51,632 nucleotides of DNA from assembly GCA_022824805.1 (NCBI GenBank), contig JAJDZE010000002.1:1-51632 (forward strand). The letters are read 5' to 3'. How positions within the stretch are numbered: the first letter of the stretch is position 1; each line of letters opens with the position of its first letter. Source of the stretch: Acidimicrobiia bacterium (GTDB lineage Bacteria > Actinomycetota > Acidimicrobiia > Acidimicrobiales > Poriferisodalaceae). Of this stretch, positions 1 through 7,939 are shown one piece after another. A model generated the notes under the pieces. It made no database searches and had not been told where the DNA came from. It was given only the letters and a program-made list of their open reading frames with translations. Position numbers and translations under genes: made by a program.

Positions 1-6
1 CTTGCC

Positions 7-258
7 TTATCCGCCCGCGAGCGGGCGGACTAAGTGCACCTCTGATGTTGGGGTGAGAGCTTCGAGCCAAGGGTCCGGGATGATCTCGCCGTCGATGGCG
101 ACTGCGGTGGATGATGTCTCGACGAGGTGTGCGTTGAGCGACGGGTAGCGCTCTGCGAGCTGGCGCACCAGGTCGCGCACGTTTGCAGCGTCGATGGCGA
201 CTTCAGGTGTGCCGCCGGTGTGCTGGCGCTGGTCGGTCGAGAAGTGAACGACCGCCAT
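7..258 (-). CDS. MoaD/ThiS-family ubiquitin-like sulfur carrier protein
   Basis: This is an 83-residue protein whose last residues are VRPLAGG, directly followed by TAA. A C-terminal Gly-Gly tail on a small protein of this length is the hallmark of MoaD/ThiS-type beta-grasp sulfur carriers, which are adenylated and thiocarboxylated on the terminal glycine to deliver sulfur for molybdopterin or thiamine synthesis. It lies 42 bp downstream of the molybdenum subunit of a molybdenum hydroxylase and on the same strand, so a role in making or sulfurating its cofactor is plausible. The fold assignment rests on size, the GG tail and context, not on a search. The 3' end of the gene contains a perfect palindrome (10-29). 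Confidence 0.7.
   Translation of the reverse strand: MAVVHFSTDQRQHTGGTPEVAIDAANVRDLVRQLAERYPSLNAHLVETSSTAVAIDGEIIPDPWLEALTPTSEVHLVRPLAGG
10..29. repeat. palindromic hairpin CCCGC-GA-GCGGG at the 3' end of the MoaD-like gene
   Basis: Nine-base arms (10-18 and 21-29) are perfectly complementary around a two-base centre. The core GCCCGC/GCGGGC is the same as in the two tandem hairpins upstream of rplC (18550-18601). It overlaps the last codons and could serve as a terminator stem, but no T-tract is visible before the window edge. Confidence 0.6.
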
Positions 259-300
259 CGAGTGGCCCCGACGAATCGGCTCAGCGAGCCCGGGCTGCGA

Positions 301-2574
301 TCAGCTGTCGGCGGCCGTCAGTGCTGCCAGCACTCGCGGCGGCGAGAGCGGCAGGTCGCTGATGCGCACGCCTGTGGCATCGGCAATGGCGTTGGCCATC
401 ACCGGCAGCGGCGGCACGATGCCCACCTCGCCGACACCGCGCACGCCATAGGGATGCGACGGGTTCGGCACCTCCACGATGCAGGTTTCGATCATCGGCA
501 GATCCGATGCCACCGGGATGCGGTAGTCGAGGAATCCCGGGTTCTCGAGGTTGCCGTCGTCGGAGTAGATGTACTCCTCATTCAGCGCCCAGCCGATGCC
601 CTGCACCACGCCGCCCTGCATCTGGCCTTCCACGTAGCTCGGGTGAATGGCTGTGCCGGCATCCTGCGCGGTGGTGTAACGCTCGACGGTGACCCGGCCC
701 GTTTCCTGGTCGACCGACACGTCGGCGACCTGCACGGAGAAGGCCGGGCCGGCGCCTCGGGCATTCAGCGACGCGGTGGCGCCCAGCGGGCCGCCGGTGC
801 GCTTCGCGTTGCCGGTGATGGCGGCCAGCGTCAGCGGCTCCTGCTCGCCTGGTCCGTGTACGGCCGAGCCGTCCACCCACTCGACCTCCTCCATGTCGCA
901 GTCCCAGGTCTTCGCCGCACGCTTGCGCAGCTGCTCCTTGAGATCGCGGCAGGCCTCCACCACAGCCATGCCCGTCGCGAACGTGGCGCGGCTGCCCTCG
1001 GTCACGTCGGTGAAGCCGACGACCTCGGTGTCGCCCACGACCGGCTGGATCAGGTGCACGTCGAGGCCCAGCTCCTCGGCGGCCATCAGCGCCATCGACG
1101 CCCGGCTGCCGCCGATGTCGGGGCTGCCGGTAATCACCGTGGCGGTGCCGTTCTCGTTCAAGTTGACCGTCGCGCTCGACGCCTCGCCGATGTTGAACCA
1201 GAACCCGCTGGCCACGCCGCGGCCCTGCCCTTCGGGCAGCTCCGACTGGTAGTGGTCGCTGTCGCGGATCGCTTCGAGGCACTCGCGCAGGCCGATCATC
1301 GGCCACTTGGGGCCGTACGGCGTCGGGTCGCCCTGCGAGGGGCAGTTCTGGATGCGCAGGTCGAGCGGGTCCATGCCCACACGCTCCGCGATCTCGTCGA
1401 CCACCGAGTCCATGGCGAACGCTGCTGCAGGCGCCGAGGGGGCCCGGTAGGCCACGTTGACCGGCCGGTTGAGCACCACGTCGAAGCCCTCCACATAGAG
1501 ATGATCGAGGGTGTAGGCAGACACGACGCACATGCAGCCGAGCATCGCGGCCATGCCTTGGAAGGCCCCGTTCTCGTATGCCAGCCAGGCCTTCGCCGTG
1601 GTGATCGTGCCGTCGTTGCGGGCGCCCACCTTCATCTTGATGATCGCCCCAGGCGCGGGACCGGTTGCCCGGAACACGTCCTCACGGCTCATCACGATCT
1701 TGACCGGGCGGCCGGCCTTCGTCGACAGCAGCGCCGCCACTGGCTCGATGTAGATGGTCGTCTTGCCGCCGAATCCGCCGCCGATCTCGGCCGGGATCAC
1801 CTTGATGCGCGAGGTATCCCAGCCCAGCACCTCAGCCGTCGCCGACCGCACTTTGAAGTGGCCCTGTGACGAAGCCCAGATGACGGCTTTGCCTTCCTGG
1901 TCGCAGTCGACCACGCAGGCGTGCGGCTCGATGTAACCCTGGTGCACCGCCTGGGTCGAGAACTCTCGCTCGATCACGATGTCGGCCTCGGCGAACCCCT
2001 GCTCGACGTCGCCGCGCTCGTACACCGTGCGGGCCGCGATGTTCGACGGCTCGGTGGGCCGCGGCTCGACACCGCGCGTGAACAGCTTGTCGTGCAGCAC
2101 CGGTGCGTCGTCGGCCATCGCGTCGGAGATGTTCAGCACGTGGGGGAGCAGCTCGTAGGTGACCTCGATGGCCTCCGCCGCTGCCTTGGCCTCACGACGA
2201 GTCGACGCTGCCACCGCAGCCACGGCGTGGCCGCTGTACAGCACCTTGTCGCGGGCGATCACCGTGCACATCAGGTTGCGGGTGGCGCCCTTGGGCGGTG
2301 CCTCGGGGAAGTCGGCGCCGGTCACCACGGCCTTCACGCCGGGCATCGCCTCGGCGGCCGAGGTGTCGATCGAAACGATCCGTGCGTGGGGATGCGGCGA
2401 GCGCAGGATGTGCCCGTACAGCATTCCCGGCAGGTTCAGGTCGGCCGCATAGCGGGCCTTGCCGGCGACCTTGTCGAGTCCGTCGTGGCGGACGGGACGG
2501 GTGCCGACCCAGCGGTACCCGCTGGTTCCGTTGCCATTGGTGCCAGTGCTCGGGGGAGCTTCGGTGGTGCTCAT
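301..2574 (-). CDS. xanthine dehydrogenase family, molybdopterin-binding (large) subunit
   Basis: The 757-residue protein is the molybdenum subunit of a heterotrimeric molybdenum hydroxylase, an enzyme type that inserts water-derived oxygen into purines, aldehydes, N-heterocycles or CO. The N-terminal a/b hammerhead region (RHDGLDKVAGKARYAAD) is followed by the Mo-binding part with GGGFGGKTTIYIEP, AYRAPSAPAAAF in the substrate loop and GVRGVGEVG, which carries the expected active-site Glu, near the C-terminus. The loop lacks the AYxCSFR signature of form I CO dehydrogenase, so it is not CoxL; the substrate cannot be read from sequence. It is the third gene of a FAD-FeS-Mo operon, 51 bp after the FeS gene. 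Long antisense open frames over this gene are GC-codon shadows. Confidence 0.93.
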   Translation of the reverse strand: MSTTEAPPSTGTNGNGTSGYRWVGTRPVRHDGLDKVAGKARYAADLNLPGMLYGHILRSPHPHARIVSIDTSAAEAMPGVKAVVTGADFPEAPPKGATRNLMCTVIARDKVLYSGHAVAAVAASTRREAKAAAEAIEVTYELLPHVLNISDAMADDAPVLHDKLFTRGVEPRPTEPSNIAARTVYERGDVEQGFAEADIVIEREFSTQAVHQGYIEPHACVVDCDQEGKAVIWASSQGHFKVRSATAEVLGWDTSRIKVIPAEIGGGFGGKTTIYIEPVAALLSTKAGRPVKIVMSREDVFRATGPAPGAIIKMKVGARNDGTITTAKAWLAYENGAFQGMAAMLGCMCVVSAYTLDHLYVEGFDVVLNRPVNVAYRAPSAPAAAFAMDSVVDEIAERVGMDPLDLRIQNCPSQGDPTPYGPKWPMIGLRECLEAIRDSDHYQSELPEGQGRGVASGFWFNIGEASSATVNLNENGTATVITGSPDIGGSRASMALMAAEELGLDVHLIQPVVGDTEVVGFTDVTEGSRATFATGMAVVEACRDLKEQLRKRAAKTWDCDMEEVEWVDGSAVHGPGEQEPLTLAAITGNAKRTGGPLGATASLNARGAGPAFSVQVADVSVDQETGRVTVERYTTAQDAGTAIHPSYVEGQMQGGVVQGIGWALNEEYIYSDDGNLENPGFLDYRIPVASDLPMIETCIVEVPNPSHPYGVRGVGEVGIVPPLPVMANAIADATGVRISDLPLSPPRVLAALTAADS

Positions 2575-2625
2575 GTTCAGGTGTCCTTGTGCGAAGTCGG
2601 GTGAGTCTCAGCCAGCCGAGGTCGA

Positions 2626-3105
2626 TCAGGCTGGGGTACGGATCTGGACGGCGGCCTCGAGCACCGAGCGCACGATCTTGTCGTACCCGGTGCAGCGGCA
2701 CAGGTTGCCGGCGAGCGCGTAGCGCACTTCGGTCTCGGTGGGATCGGGGTTCTCGTCAAGGAGCGCCTTGGCGGCGATGAGGAACCCGGGAGTGCAGATG
2801 CCGCATTGCAGCGCAGCGCCTTCGAGGAAGCACTGCTGCAGCGGGTGCAGTTCATCTGCGCTGGCGAGACCCTCGCAGGTGGTGATGGCGGCGCCGTCGG
2901 CCTCCGGAGCGAAGATCAGGCAGGCGCACTGCAAGCGGCCGTCCATGATGACCGAGCAGGCGCCGCAGTCACCAGTGCCGCAGCCTTCCTTGGCCCCGAT
3001 CAGCCCCAACTCGTCTCGCAGCGCGTTCAGCAGCGATTCGCCGTCTTCGGTCAGAAAATCAACGGCGTCGCCGTTGACCTCGCAGTTCACATGGGTACGG
3101 CTCAT
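2626..3105 (-). CDS. xanthine dehydrogenase family, [2Fe-2S] subunit
   Basis: A 159-residue two-cluster iron-sulfur subunit. The plant-ferredoxin-like cluster is seen in GCGTGDCGACSV plus QCACL, and the second helical cluster in CGICTPG and CRCTGY. It passes electrons from the Mo centre to FAD. I start it at the ATG at 3105, giving MSRTHVNCEVNG; its ATGA overlaps the stop of the FAD-subunit gene by one base. A longer in-frame reading to 3498 exists but runs through the FAD gene and is not needed. Confidence 0.95.
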   Translation of the reverse strand: MSRTHVNCEVNGDAVDFLTEDGESLLNALRDELGLIGAKEGCGTGDCGACSVIMDGRLQCACLIFAPEADGAAITTCEGLASADELHPLQQCFLEGAALQCGICTPGFLIAAKALLDENPDPTETEVRYALAGNLCRCTGYDKIVRSVLEAAVQIRTPA

Positions 3106-3983
3106 CAGGACGCTCCGTTCTGTCCGTTGCGTGTGCGTATCCGGTCGGCGGCAATGCCGGCGGCTCGACGGGTGAGCACCCCGGCGACCTGGCGCCGGTA
3201 GTTGATCGTGCCCCGCTTGTCGTCGATGGGGTTGCAGGCATCGCTGGCGGCTGCGGCGGCGGCTGCCAGCGCGTCGTCGTCGAGGCTGCTGCCCACGAGC
3301 GCCGCCTCGGCGGCAGGCACCCGCACCACGGTCGGCGCGACCGCGCCGAGCGCGACCGAGGCCGCGCTCACCGTGCCGTCGCCGTCCAGCGTGAGCCGGA
3401 CGCCGGCACCCACCACGGCGATGTCCATCTCGGTGCGAGGGATGAGTCGCAGATAGGCATCGGAGGTGCCGGCGGCCGGCCGGGCGAGTTCGAAGCACAC
3501 CACGATCTCGTCGTGCGCTAGTGACGTCTGGCCGGGCCCGGTCACCACGTCGGCGACGGGCACCCGCCGCTCGCCGTCAGCGCCAGCGATCACGGCCACC
3601 GCATCGTTCACCACAAGGGCAGGCACGGAGTCGGCAGCGGGGGAGGCGTTGCAGAGGTTCCCGCCGAGGCTCGAGCGGTTCTGGATCTGGTCCGACCCGA
3701 TCAGTCCGGCAGCTTCAGTCAGGCCCGGGAAGTCCGCAGCAAAGGCTGCGTTCGCTGTCAGCGCCGAGCTGGGGGCCGCAGCACCCACCTGCCAGGTGTC
3801 GCCGTCGAGGCTCACCGACATGAGACGGTCGATCTTCTTGAGGTCGATCACCATCGACGGCTCAGGCCGCCCGGCGCGCACCTGCGGCACAACGTCGGTT
3901 GCGCCCGCGAACACGACGGCGTCGCCGTCGGCAGCCAGCAAGTCTCTGGCCTCGTCAATAGTGGTCGGCGCGGCGTATCTCAT
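3105..3983 (-). CDS. xanthine dehydrogenase family, FAD-binding subunit
   Basis: A 292-residue FAD-binding subunit of the molybdopterin dehydrogenase type. Visible family features are VVFAGATDVVPQVRAG (FAD-binding loop), IGSDQIQNRSSLGGNLCNASPAAD, the typical N-terminal FAD-contact stretch, and a C-terminal CO-dehydrogenase-flavoprotein domain ending in NYRRQVAGVLTRRA. I prefer the ATG at 3983 (MRYAAPTT) because GAGGGAG sits 9 bases upstream; the frame is open to 4139 but has no better start. It is the first gene of the operon and diverges from the ROK regulator at 4168, with 184 bp between them. Confidence 0.93.
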   Translation of the reverse strand: MRYAAPTTIDEARDLLAADGDAVVFAGATDVVPQVRAGRPEPSMVIDLKKIDRLMSVSLDGDTWQVGAAAPSSALTANAAFAADFPGLTEAAGLIGSDQIQNRSSLGGNLCNASPAADSVPALVVNDAVAVIAGADGERRVPVADVVTGPGQTSLAHDEIVVCFELARPAAGTSDAYLRLIPRTEMDIAVVGAGVRLTLDGDGTVSAASVALGAVAPTVVRVPAAEAALVGSSLDDDALAAAAAAASDACNPIDDKRGTINYRRQVAGVLTRRAAGIAADRIRTRNGQNGAS

Positions 3984-4129
3984 GCGGCGCATCTCCCTCG
4001 TGTGCGGCGGATAGCGGCGGAATCGGCAGTGCTGCCGTCCGGCGGCGGTACTCCCGGCAGCGGACGATAGTTGCGCTGGCGACTGTCGGCACGACCTAGA
4101 CGGGAGGGACTCGGTTTGCCGCGCGGGTC

Positions 4130-4166
4130 TTGACATCACCTATTTGTAAGGTAGTATTACTAACAA
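4130..4166 (+). promoter_or_regulatory. candidate promoter and ROK operator, near-leaderless
   Basis: TTGACA at 4130-4135 is followed after 16 bp by TAGTAT (4152-4157), with TATTAC three bases further on. Either -10 puts transcription start within a few bases of the ATG at 4168, so the mRNA would be leaderless or nearly so; no Shine-Dalgarno is visible. An imperfect inverted repeat overlaps the -10: TTGTAAGGTA (4144-4153) against TTACTAACAA (4157-4166), 7 of 10 positions symmetrical around a 3-bp centre. An AT-rich palindrome in this position is what an autoregulating ROK repressor would use. Promoter and operator are inferred. Confidence 0.55.
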
Positions 4167-4167
4167 T

Positions 4168-5385
4168 ATGCCGGAAGTATCGGGCACGGCGGTGCCGGTG
4201 GCAGCATCGGGCACCTCGATGTTGAGGCTGCTGAGCGGCCAGCGCATTGCTGACGCGCTGTTCGCTGCACACCCGGGGCGCATGTCTCGCGCAGAAATTG
4301 CTCGCGCGACCGGACTGTCGAAGCCGACGGTGTCGGCGCTGATGGCGGATTTGGAGTCGGTCGGATTGGTCCGCCTGGCAGAAGGCAGCACCCGTTCGGG
4401 TTCGATCGGGCGACCGGCGGCGCCGTACGAGTTGGTGCCCTCGGCTCGTCACTGTGTGGTTGCCGACGTCGGAGCGACAACGCTGCGAGTCGGCCTTGCA
4501 GATCTGCTGGGCAACATCGTTGCAGAGGCCGTGGTGGAGACCGGTCCCGATGCGCCCTCGGCCCTTGAGCGGCTGATTCAGGCAGTGTCGCCGATGCTCG
4601 AGGCGGCTGGATCGCCGTGCCACGCGGTGTGCGTCGGTGTGCCGGGGATCTACCGGCCAGAACTGGATCGGGTCGAGCAGTCTCTCAGCCTGCCCGGCTT
4701 CGACGATGTGGCAGTGGCCCGGCTTCTGGGCGACGAATTCGGTGCCCCGGTGTTCGTGGAGAACGACGTCAACTTGGCCGCCTTGGGCGAGCTGACGTGC
4801 CTGGACGATGAAGACGGCGGGGGAGACTTCGCCGCGGTGTTCGCCGGGACCGGCATCGGTCTGGGCTTGGTGGTCGGGGGAGAGCTGTACCGCGGCGGCA
4901 CCGGTTCGGCGGGTGAGCTGGGGTCGCTGGTGGTGGCGATGCCCGAGTTGGACGCGGCGCCAGTGACGCTCGAGGACGTGGCGTCGGCACCGTCGATTCG
5001 CAAGCGCTTGGGTCAGGCAATCGAGGAAGGCCAGGAGTCGGCGCTGGATCTGAGTGCCGATGTCGCCGAGATCTTCGCCGCGGCGCGCCACAACGATTCG
5101 GCCGCTGCTGCTGTGTTCAGGGAAGTAGTCGATGCGATGGCGTTTGCGGCATCGCATCTCTGCCTCATCGCAGATCCGACTCGCATTGTGTTCGGCGGCC
5201 CGGTCGGCGCGGACCAGCGGTTCGTGGAAGCGGTGCGCGTTCGTCTTGACAATCTTGTGACGGTAACTCCCGCCCTGATGGCGTCGAGCCTGGGGGAGCG
5301 GGCGACACTCATCGGCGCTGCGTCCGTGTCGCAGCGGCACGTGCGCGAGTCGCTGATCTCAGAAGTGCTCGGAGAGCAGCAGTGA
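4168..5385 (+). CDS. ROK-family transcriptional regulator (NagC/XylR type)
   Basis: A 405-residue protein with an N-terminal winged helix-turn-helix (MSRAEIARATGLSKPTVSAL, about residues 39-58) and a C-terminal ROK actin-like fold: VVADVGATTLRVGLADLLGN, ENDVNLAALGE and GTGIGLGLVVGGELYRGG. The usual GH...CxCGxxGC zinc/sugar segment after GELG is missing (GELGSLVVAMPELDAAP). The protein is therefore a regulator rather than a kinase, and its effector site may differ from classical ROK repressors. It heads the amino-sugar-like operon and probably controls it, and perhaps also the divergent molybdenum hydroxylase, through the palindrome at 4144-4166. The ATG at 4168 appears leaderless. The 3' end overlaps the next gene by 4 bases (GTGA). 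Confidence 0.9.
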   Translation: MPEVSGTAVPVAASGTSMLRLLSGQRIADALFAAHPGRMSRAEIARATGLSKPTVSALMADLESVGLVRLAEGSTRSGSIGRPAAPYELVPSARHCVVADVGATTLRVGLADLLGNIVAEAVVETGPDAPSALERLIQAVSPMLEAAGSPCHAVCVGVPGIYRPELDRVEQSLSLPGFDDVAVARLLGDEFGAPVFVENDVNLAALGELTCLDDEDGGGDFAAVFAGTGIGLGLVVGGELYRGGTGSAGELGSLVVAMPELDAAPVTLEDVASAPSIRKRLGQAIEEGQESALDLSADVAEIFAAARHNDSAAAAVFREVVDAMAFAASHLCLIADPTRIVFGGPVGADQRFVEAVRVRLDNLVTVTPALMASSLGERATLIGAASVSQRHVRESLISEVLGEQQ

Positions 5386-6632
5386 GTTCGGTGGCTGAGC
5401 GGGCCGCCGCTGCAGTGGACGGCGACGAGGTGGTTCGGCTGGTGCGGGCAGCCACCGGTATCCCAAGCGTGACGCCGAACGAAGGGCCCTTCGCCCGATG
5501 GGTGCTGGAGACCATGGACTCCACCGGCGCTTTCGACGTCACGGGCTCGGCGGAGTTCGAACCTGGCCGGCCCAATGTGTGGGGCTCGGCTGGCGGTGAT
5601 TCGGGCCGGTCGCTGTTGCTCGCTGGCCACATGGACACGGTCGCCATCGATGATTGGTCGCAGCACTGGCAGGGCACTGAGCGCGCCGACCCATTCGGCG
5701 CGCATGTGATCGACGGCGAGATCTGGGGCCGCGGCGTCGCAGACCAGAAGGCGGGAATCTGCGCCATCGTCGAGGCGGTCAGCGCGGTCCGGCGCGCCGG
5801 GTTTCGGCCCGCCGGCAAAGTGTCGGCGCTGTTCGTATGCGACGAGGAGTCGGGCCAGCCCGGTAGTGGCGTATCGGCTGGCATACGGGCGGCAGTGCAC
5901 GGAGGGAGCGGTCCGGTTCCCAGCTCGGACTTCGCGATCTACACCGAACCGACAACCTCGGCGATCTACACGGCGCAGATGGGTTTCCTGATCGCCGATA
6001 TCACCTACACCGGCGTGTCGGCCTACTTCGGCAGGCCTGAGCTGGGTGTCGACGCGCTGCGGGCGGGTCACTCGCTGCTGGCGAAGCTGTGGGACTGTTC
6101 GGATGAGCTGCGGGAGTCCGTGCCGCCCCACGAGCTGCTGGGCAAGGCGTTCTTGCTGGTCACGTCGGTAACTGCCGGCGGCAACATCGCGGTGCCTGGA
6201 CGGTTCGATCTGTCGTTGATTCGCAAGCTCCTGCCGGGTGAAGACCTCGACGATGCGGCGGAGCAGATTCGCTCGATCGCTGCCAGCGTGGCGAAGGCCG
6301 AGGGTGTGGACTGCGAGGTCGAGTTCAACGCTGCACGCGACCACCCGGTGGGCGGCACGCCGGACGAGGTCAGCACTGAGCATTCCGGCGTACGGGTGCT
6401 AGCCGGCTCGATCGAGGCCGTGACCGGGGAGCCGGCGCGCATCGACGGTGCCCCGTTCTGGTCGGAGAAGTCGTTCCTGCGGGACCTGGGGATTCCCAGC
6501 GTCTATTTCGCGCCGGGCGATATCTCGAACTGCCATACGCCGTTTGAGCGGCTCAGCATCGATGAGCTCGTGACGGCGACACGCACGCTGGCCCACTTCA
6601 TCGCCGAGTGGTGCGAGATCACTGATCCGTAA
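5382..6632 (+). CDS. M20-family metallopeptidase / amidohydrolase (ArgE/DapE/CPG2-like)
   Basis: A 416-residue two-zinc amidohydrolase. The metal-binding set is complete: LLAGHMDTV (His, Asp), GRGVADQKAG (bridging Asp), CDEESG (catalytic Glu and ligand Glu), YTEPT (ligand) and ISNCHTPFE (last His). In the dimerisation domain the usual GxxxHxxxPxLGxNA motif reads GVSAYFGRPELGVDA, with Tyr in place of the conserved His that in related enzymes reaches into the partner's active site. Members hydrolyse N-acyl amino acids, small peptides or N-acetylated amines. Next to a sugar ABC transporter and NagB it could deacetylate or trim the imported substrate (inference). The GTG start overlaps the upstream stop (GTGA). 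Confidence 0.88.
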   Translation: MSSVAERAAAAVDGDEVVRLVRAATGIPSVTPNEGPFARWVLETMDSTGAFDVTGSAEFEPGRPNVWGSAGGDSGRSLLLAGHMDTVAIDDWSQHWQGTERADPFGAHVIDGEIWGRGVADQKAGICAIVEAVSAVRRAGFRPAGKVSALFVCDEESGQPGSGVSAGIRAAVHGGSGPVPSSDFAIYTEPTTSAIYTAQMGFLIADITYTGVSAYFGRPELGVDALRAGHSLLAKLWDCSDELRESVPPHELLGKAFLLVTSVTAGGNIAVPGRFDLSLIRKLLPGEDLDDAAEQIRSIAASVAKAEGVDCEVEFNAARDHPVGGTPDEVSTEHSGVRVLAGSIEAVTGEPARIDGAPFWSEKSFLRDLGIPSVYFAPGDISNCHTPFERLSIDELVTATRTLAHFIAEWCEITDP

Positions 6633-6652
6633 ACGGAACCCTGGGAGGGGAC

Positions 6653-7840
6653 ATGACCAAGAACAGAAGGGCATCCCGGCTGCTGCTGTGGGTGTCGCTG
6701 ATTGCAGCGTTCGCGCTGTTCGCCGCATCGTGCGGCGATGACGACGACGGTGCAGCTCCGGCGACCACCGCTGCCGCAGCAGCGCCCGAGCCCGAACCGG
6801 AGCCCGAGCCGGAACCTGAGCCTGAGCCTGCGCCCGAGCCGCCCAAGACGCAAGGCCCCGGTGGCGAAGAGGCGATCGCATCGGACGAGATCACGCTGAG
6901 CGATGACGAGATCGCCGAAGTGCAGCAGGGCGGTTACACGGCTGCGCTGCTGTGGCACACAGCCGGTGCGTTCACCGATGCGGTCAGCCAAGGCACCCGC
7001 GATGCCTTTGCAGAGCTGGGTATCGAGGTGATTGCCGAGACGAACGCCAACTTCGATGCCGCCCAGCAGGCCAATGACGTCGAAACGGTGATGGCCCAGC
7101 AGCCGGACATCATCATCAGCCTTGCTATCGGCCCCGATGCGGGCGCGGAGGCGTTCCGCCCGGCGGTGGAGGCGGGGGTGCATTTGGTGTTCCTGTCCAA
7201 CATCCCGCAGGGCTACGTGCACGGTGAGGACTACGTGGGCATCGTGACTGATGATCTGGCAGCCATGGGCATCACCGCGGCCAACCTGCTTGCCGACGCC
7301 CTCGGCGGTGAAGGCGAGGTGGGCTACATCTTCCACGATGCCGCCTATTACGTGACCAACCAGCGCGATCAGGCGTTCAAGTCGTGGATCGAGATCAACT
7401 ACCCCGGCATCACGATCGTCGCTGAGCAGGGGCTCGCAGACCCGGCGGCCGCTGAGGAGATCGCCACGGCAATGCTGACGCGCCACCCCGATCTGGATGG
7501 CATCTATGCACCGTGGTCGGCTGGCCCAGCCGACGGGGTCCTGGCGGCCCTGCGTGCTGCGGGGGCCTCCGATGTCGCGCTGGTGACGATGGACCTTGAC
7601 ACCAACGTGTCGCTGGATCTCGTCGAGGGAGGCAACGTCGTGGGAATCGCGGCCGACGAGGCTTACAACCTCGGCCGCACGATGGCGCTGGAAGGGGCCT
7701 ACGGGCTGTTGGGCAAGTCGGCGCCGGCGTTTGTCGTGGTGCCGGCGATCGGCGTGACCGCCGACAACATCGTCGAGGGCTACCAGCAGTCGCTGGCGGC
7801 CGATCCTCCCCAAGAAGTGCTCGACGCGCTGGACCGCTGA
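6653..7840 (+). CDS. ABC transporter substrate-binding lipoprotein (periplasmic-binding family 4, sugar type)
   Basis: A 395-residue lipoprotein. Its signal peptide (positive MTKNRRASR, then a hydrophobic stretch) ends in the lipobox FAASC. A Glu-Pro tandem repeat linker (PEPEPEP..., about residues 43-64) tethers the domain to the membrane. The remainder is a two-lobed type I sugar-binding fold: YTAALLWHTAGAFTDAV, QQPDIIISLAIGPDAG, GVHLVFLSNIPQGYV, DGIYAPWSAGPADGVLAAL and LVTMDLDTN, as in RbsB- or rhizopine-binding-like proteins. GGGAGGGG stands just before the ATG. It delivers substrate to the permease and ATPase downstream. A strong stem-loop follows the gene (7860-7898). Confidence 0.9.
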   Translation: MTKNRRASRLLLWVSLIAAFALFAASCGDDDDGAAPATTAAAAAPEPEPEPEPEPEPEPAPEPPKTQGPGGEEAIASDEITLSDDEIAEVQQGGYTAALLWHTAGAFTDAVSQGTRDAFAELGIEVIAETNANFDAAQQANDVETVMAQQPDIIISLAIGPDAGAEAFRPAVEAGVHLVFLSNIPQGYVHGEDYVGIVTDDLAAMGITAANLLADALGGEGEVGYIFHDAAYYVTNQRDQAFKSWIEINYPGITIVAEQGLADPAAAEEIATAMLTRHPDLDGIYAPWSAGPADGVLAALRAAGASDVALVTMDLDTNVSLDLVEGGNVVGIAADEAYNLGRTMALEGAYGLLGKSAPAFVVVPAIGVTADNIVEGYQQSLAADPPQEVLDALDR

Positions 7841-7859
7841 CGAGGAAACCCTCCCGTGG

Positions 7860-7898
7860 CTCGTGCCCCGTCGGCGAGACTCGTCGGCGGGGCACGAG
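7860..7898 (+). promoter_or_regulatory. long stem-loop between binding-protein and permease genes
   Basis: Two 19-base arms (7860-7878 and 7880-7898) pair along their full length, 17 Watson-Crick pairs and two G-U wobbles, around a one-base centre. No T-tract follows, so it is not a classical intrinsic terminator. Between a binding-protein gene and its permease such stems commonly protect the upstream mRNA or attenuate readthrough, raising binding protein over membrane components. That role is inferred from family practice. Confidence 0.75.
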
Positions 7899-7939
7899 GA
7901 TTCCATCTGCGCCTACACGAGTGAGTTGCGGTCGTCCAG

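Noticed and set aside
127-1869. A 580-codon plus-strand open frame antisense to the molybdenum subunit
   Set aside because: The reading is Arg/His/Ala-rich without domains, and the minus strand holds a clear enzyme. In high-GC DNA long antisense frames arise from codon bias.
301-2574. Form I CO dehydrogenase (CoxL)
   Set aside because: The AYxCSFR active-site loop is absent; the loop reads AYRAPSAPAAAF, so only a family-level call is justified.
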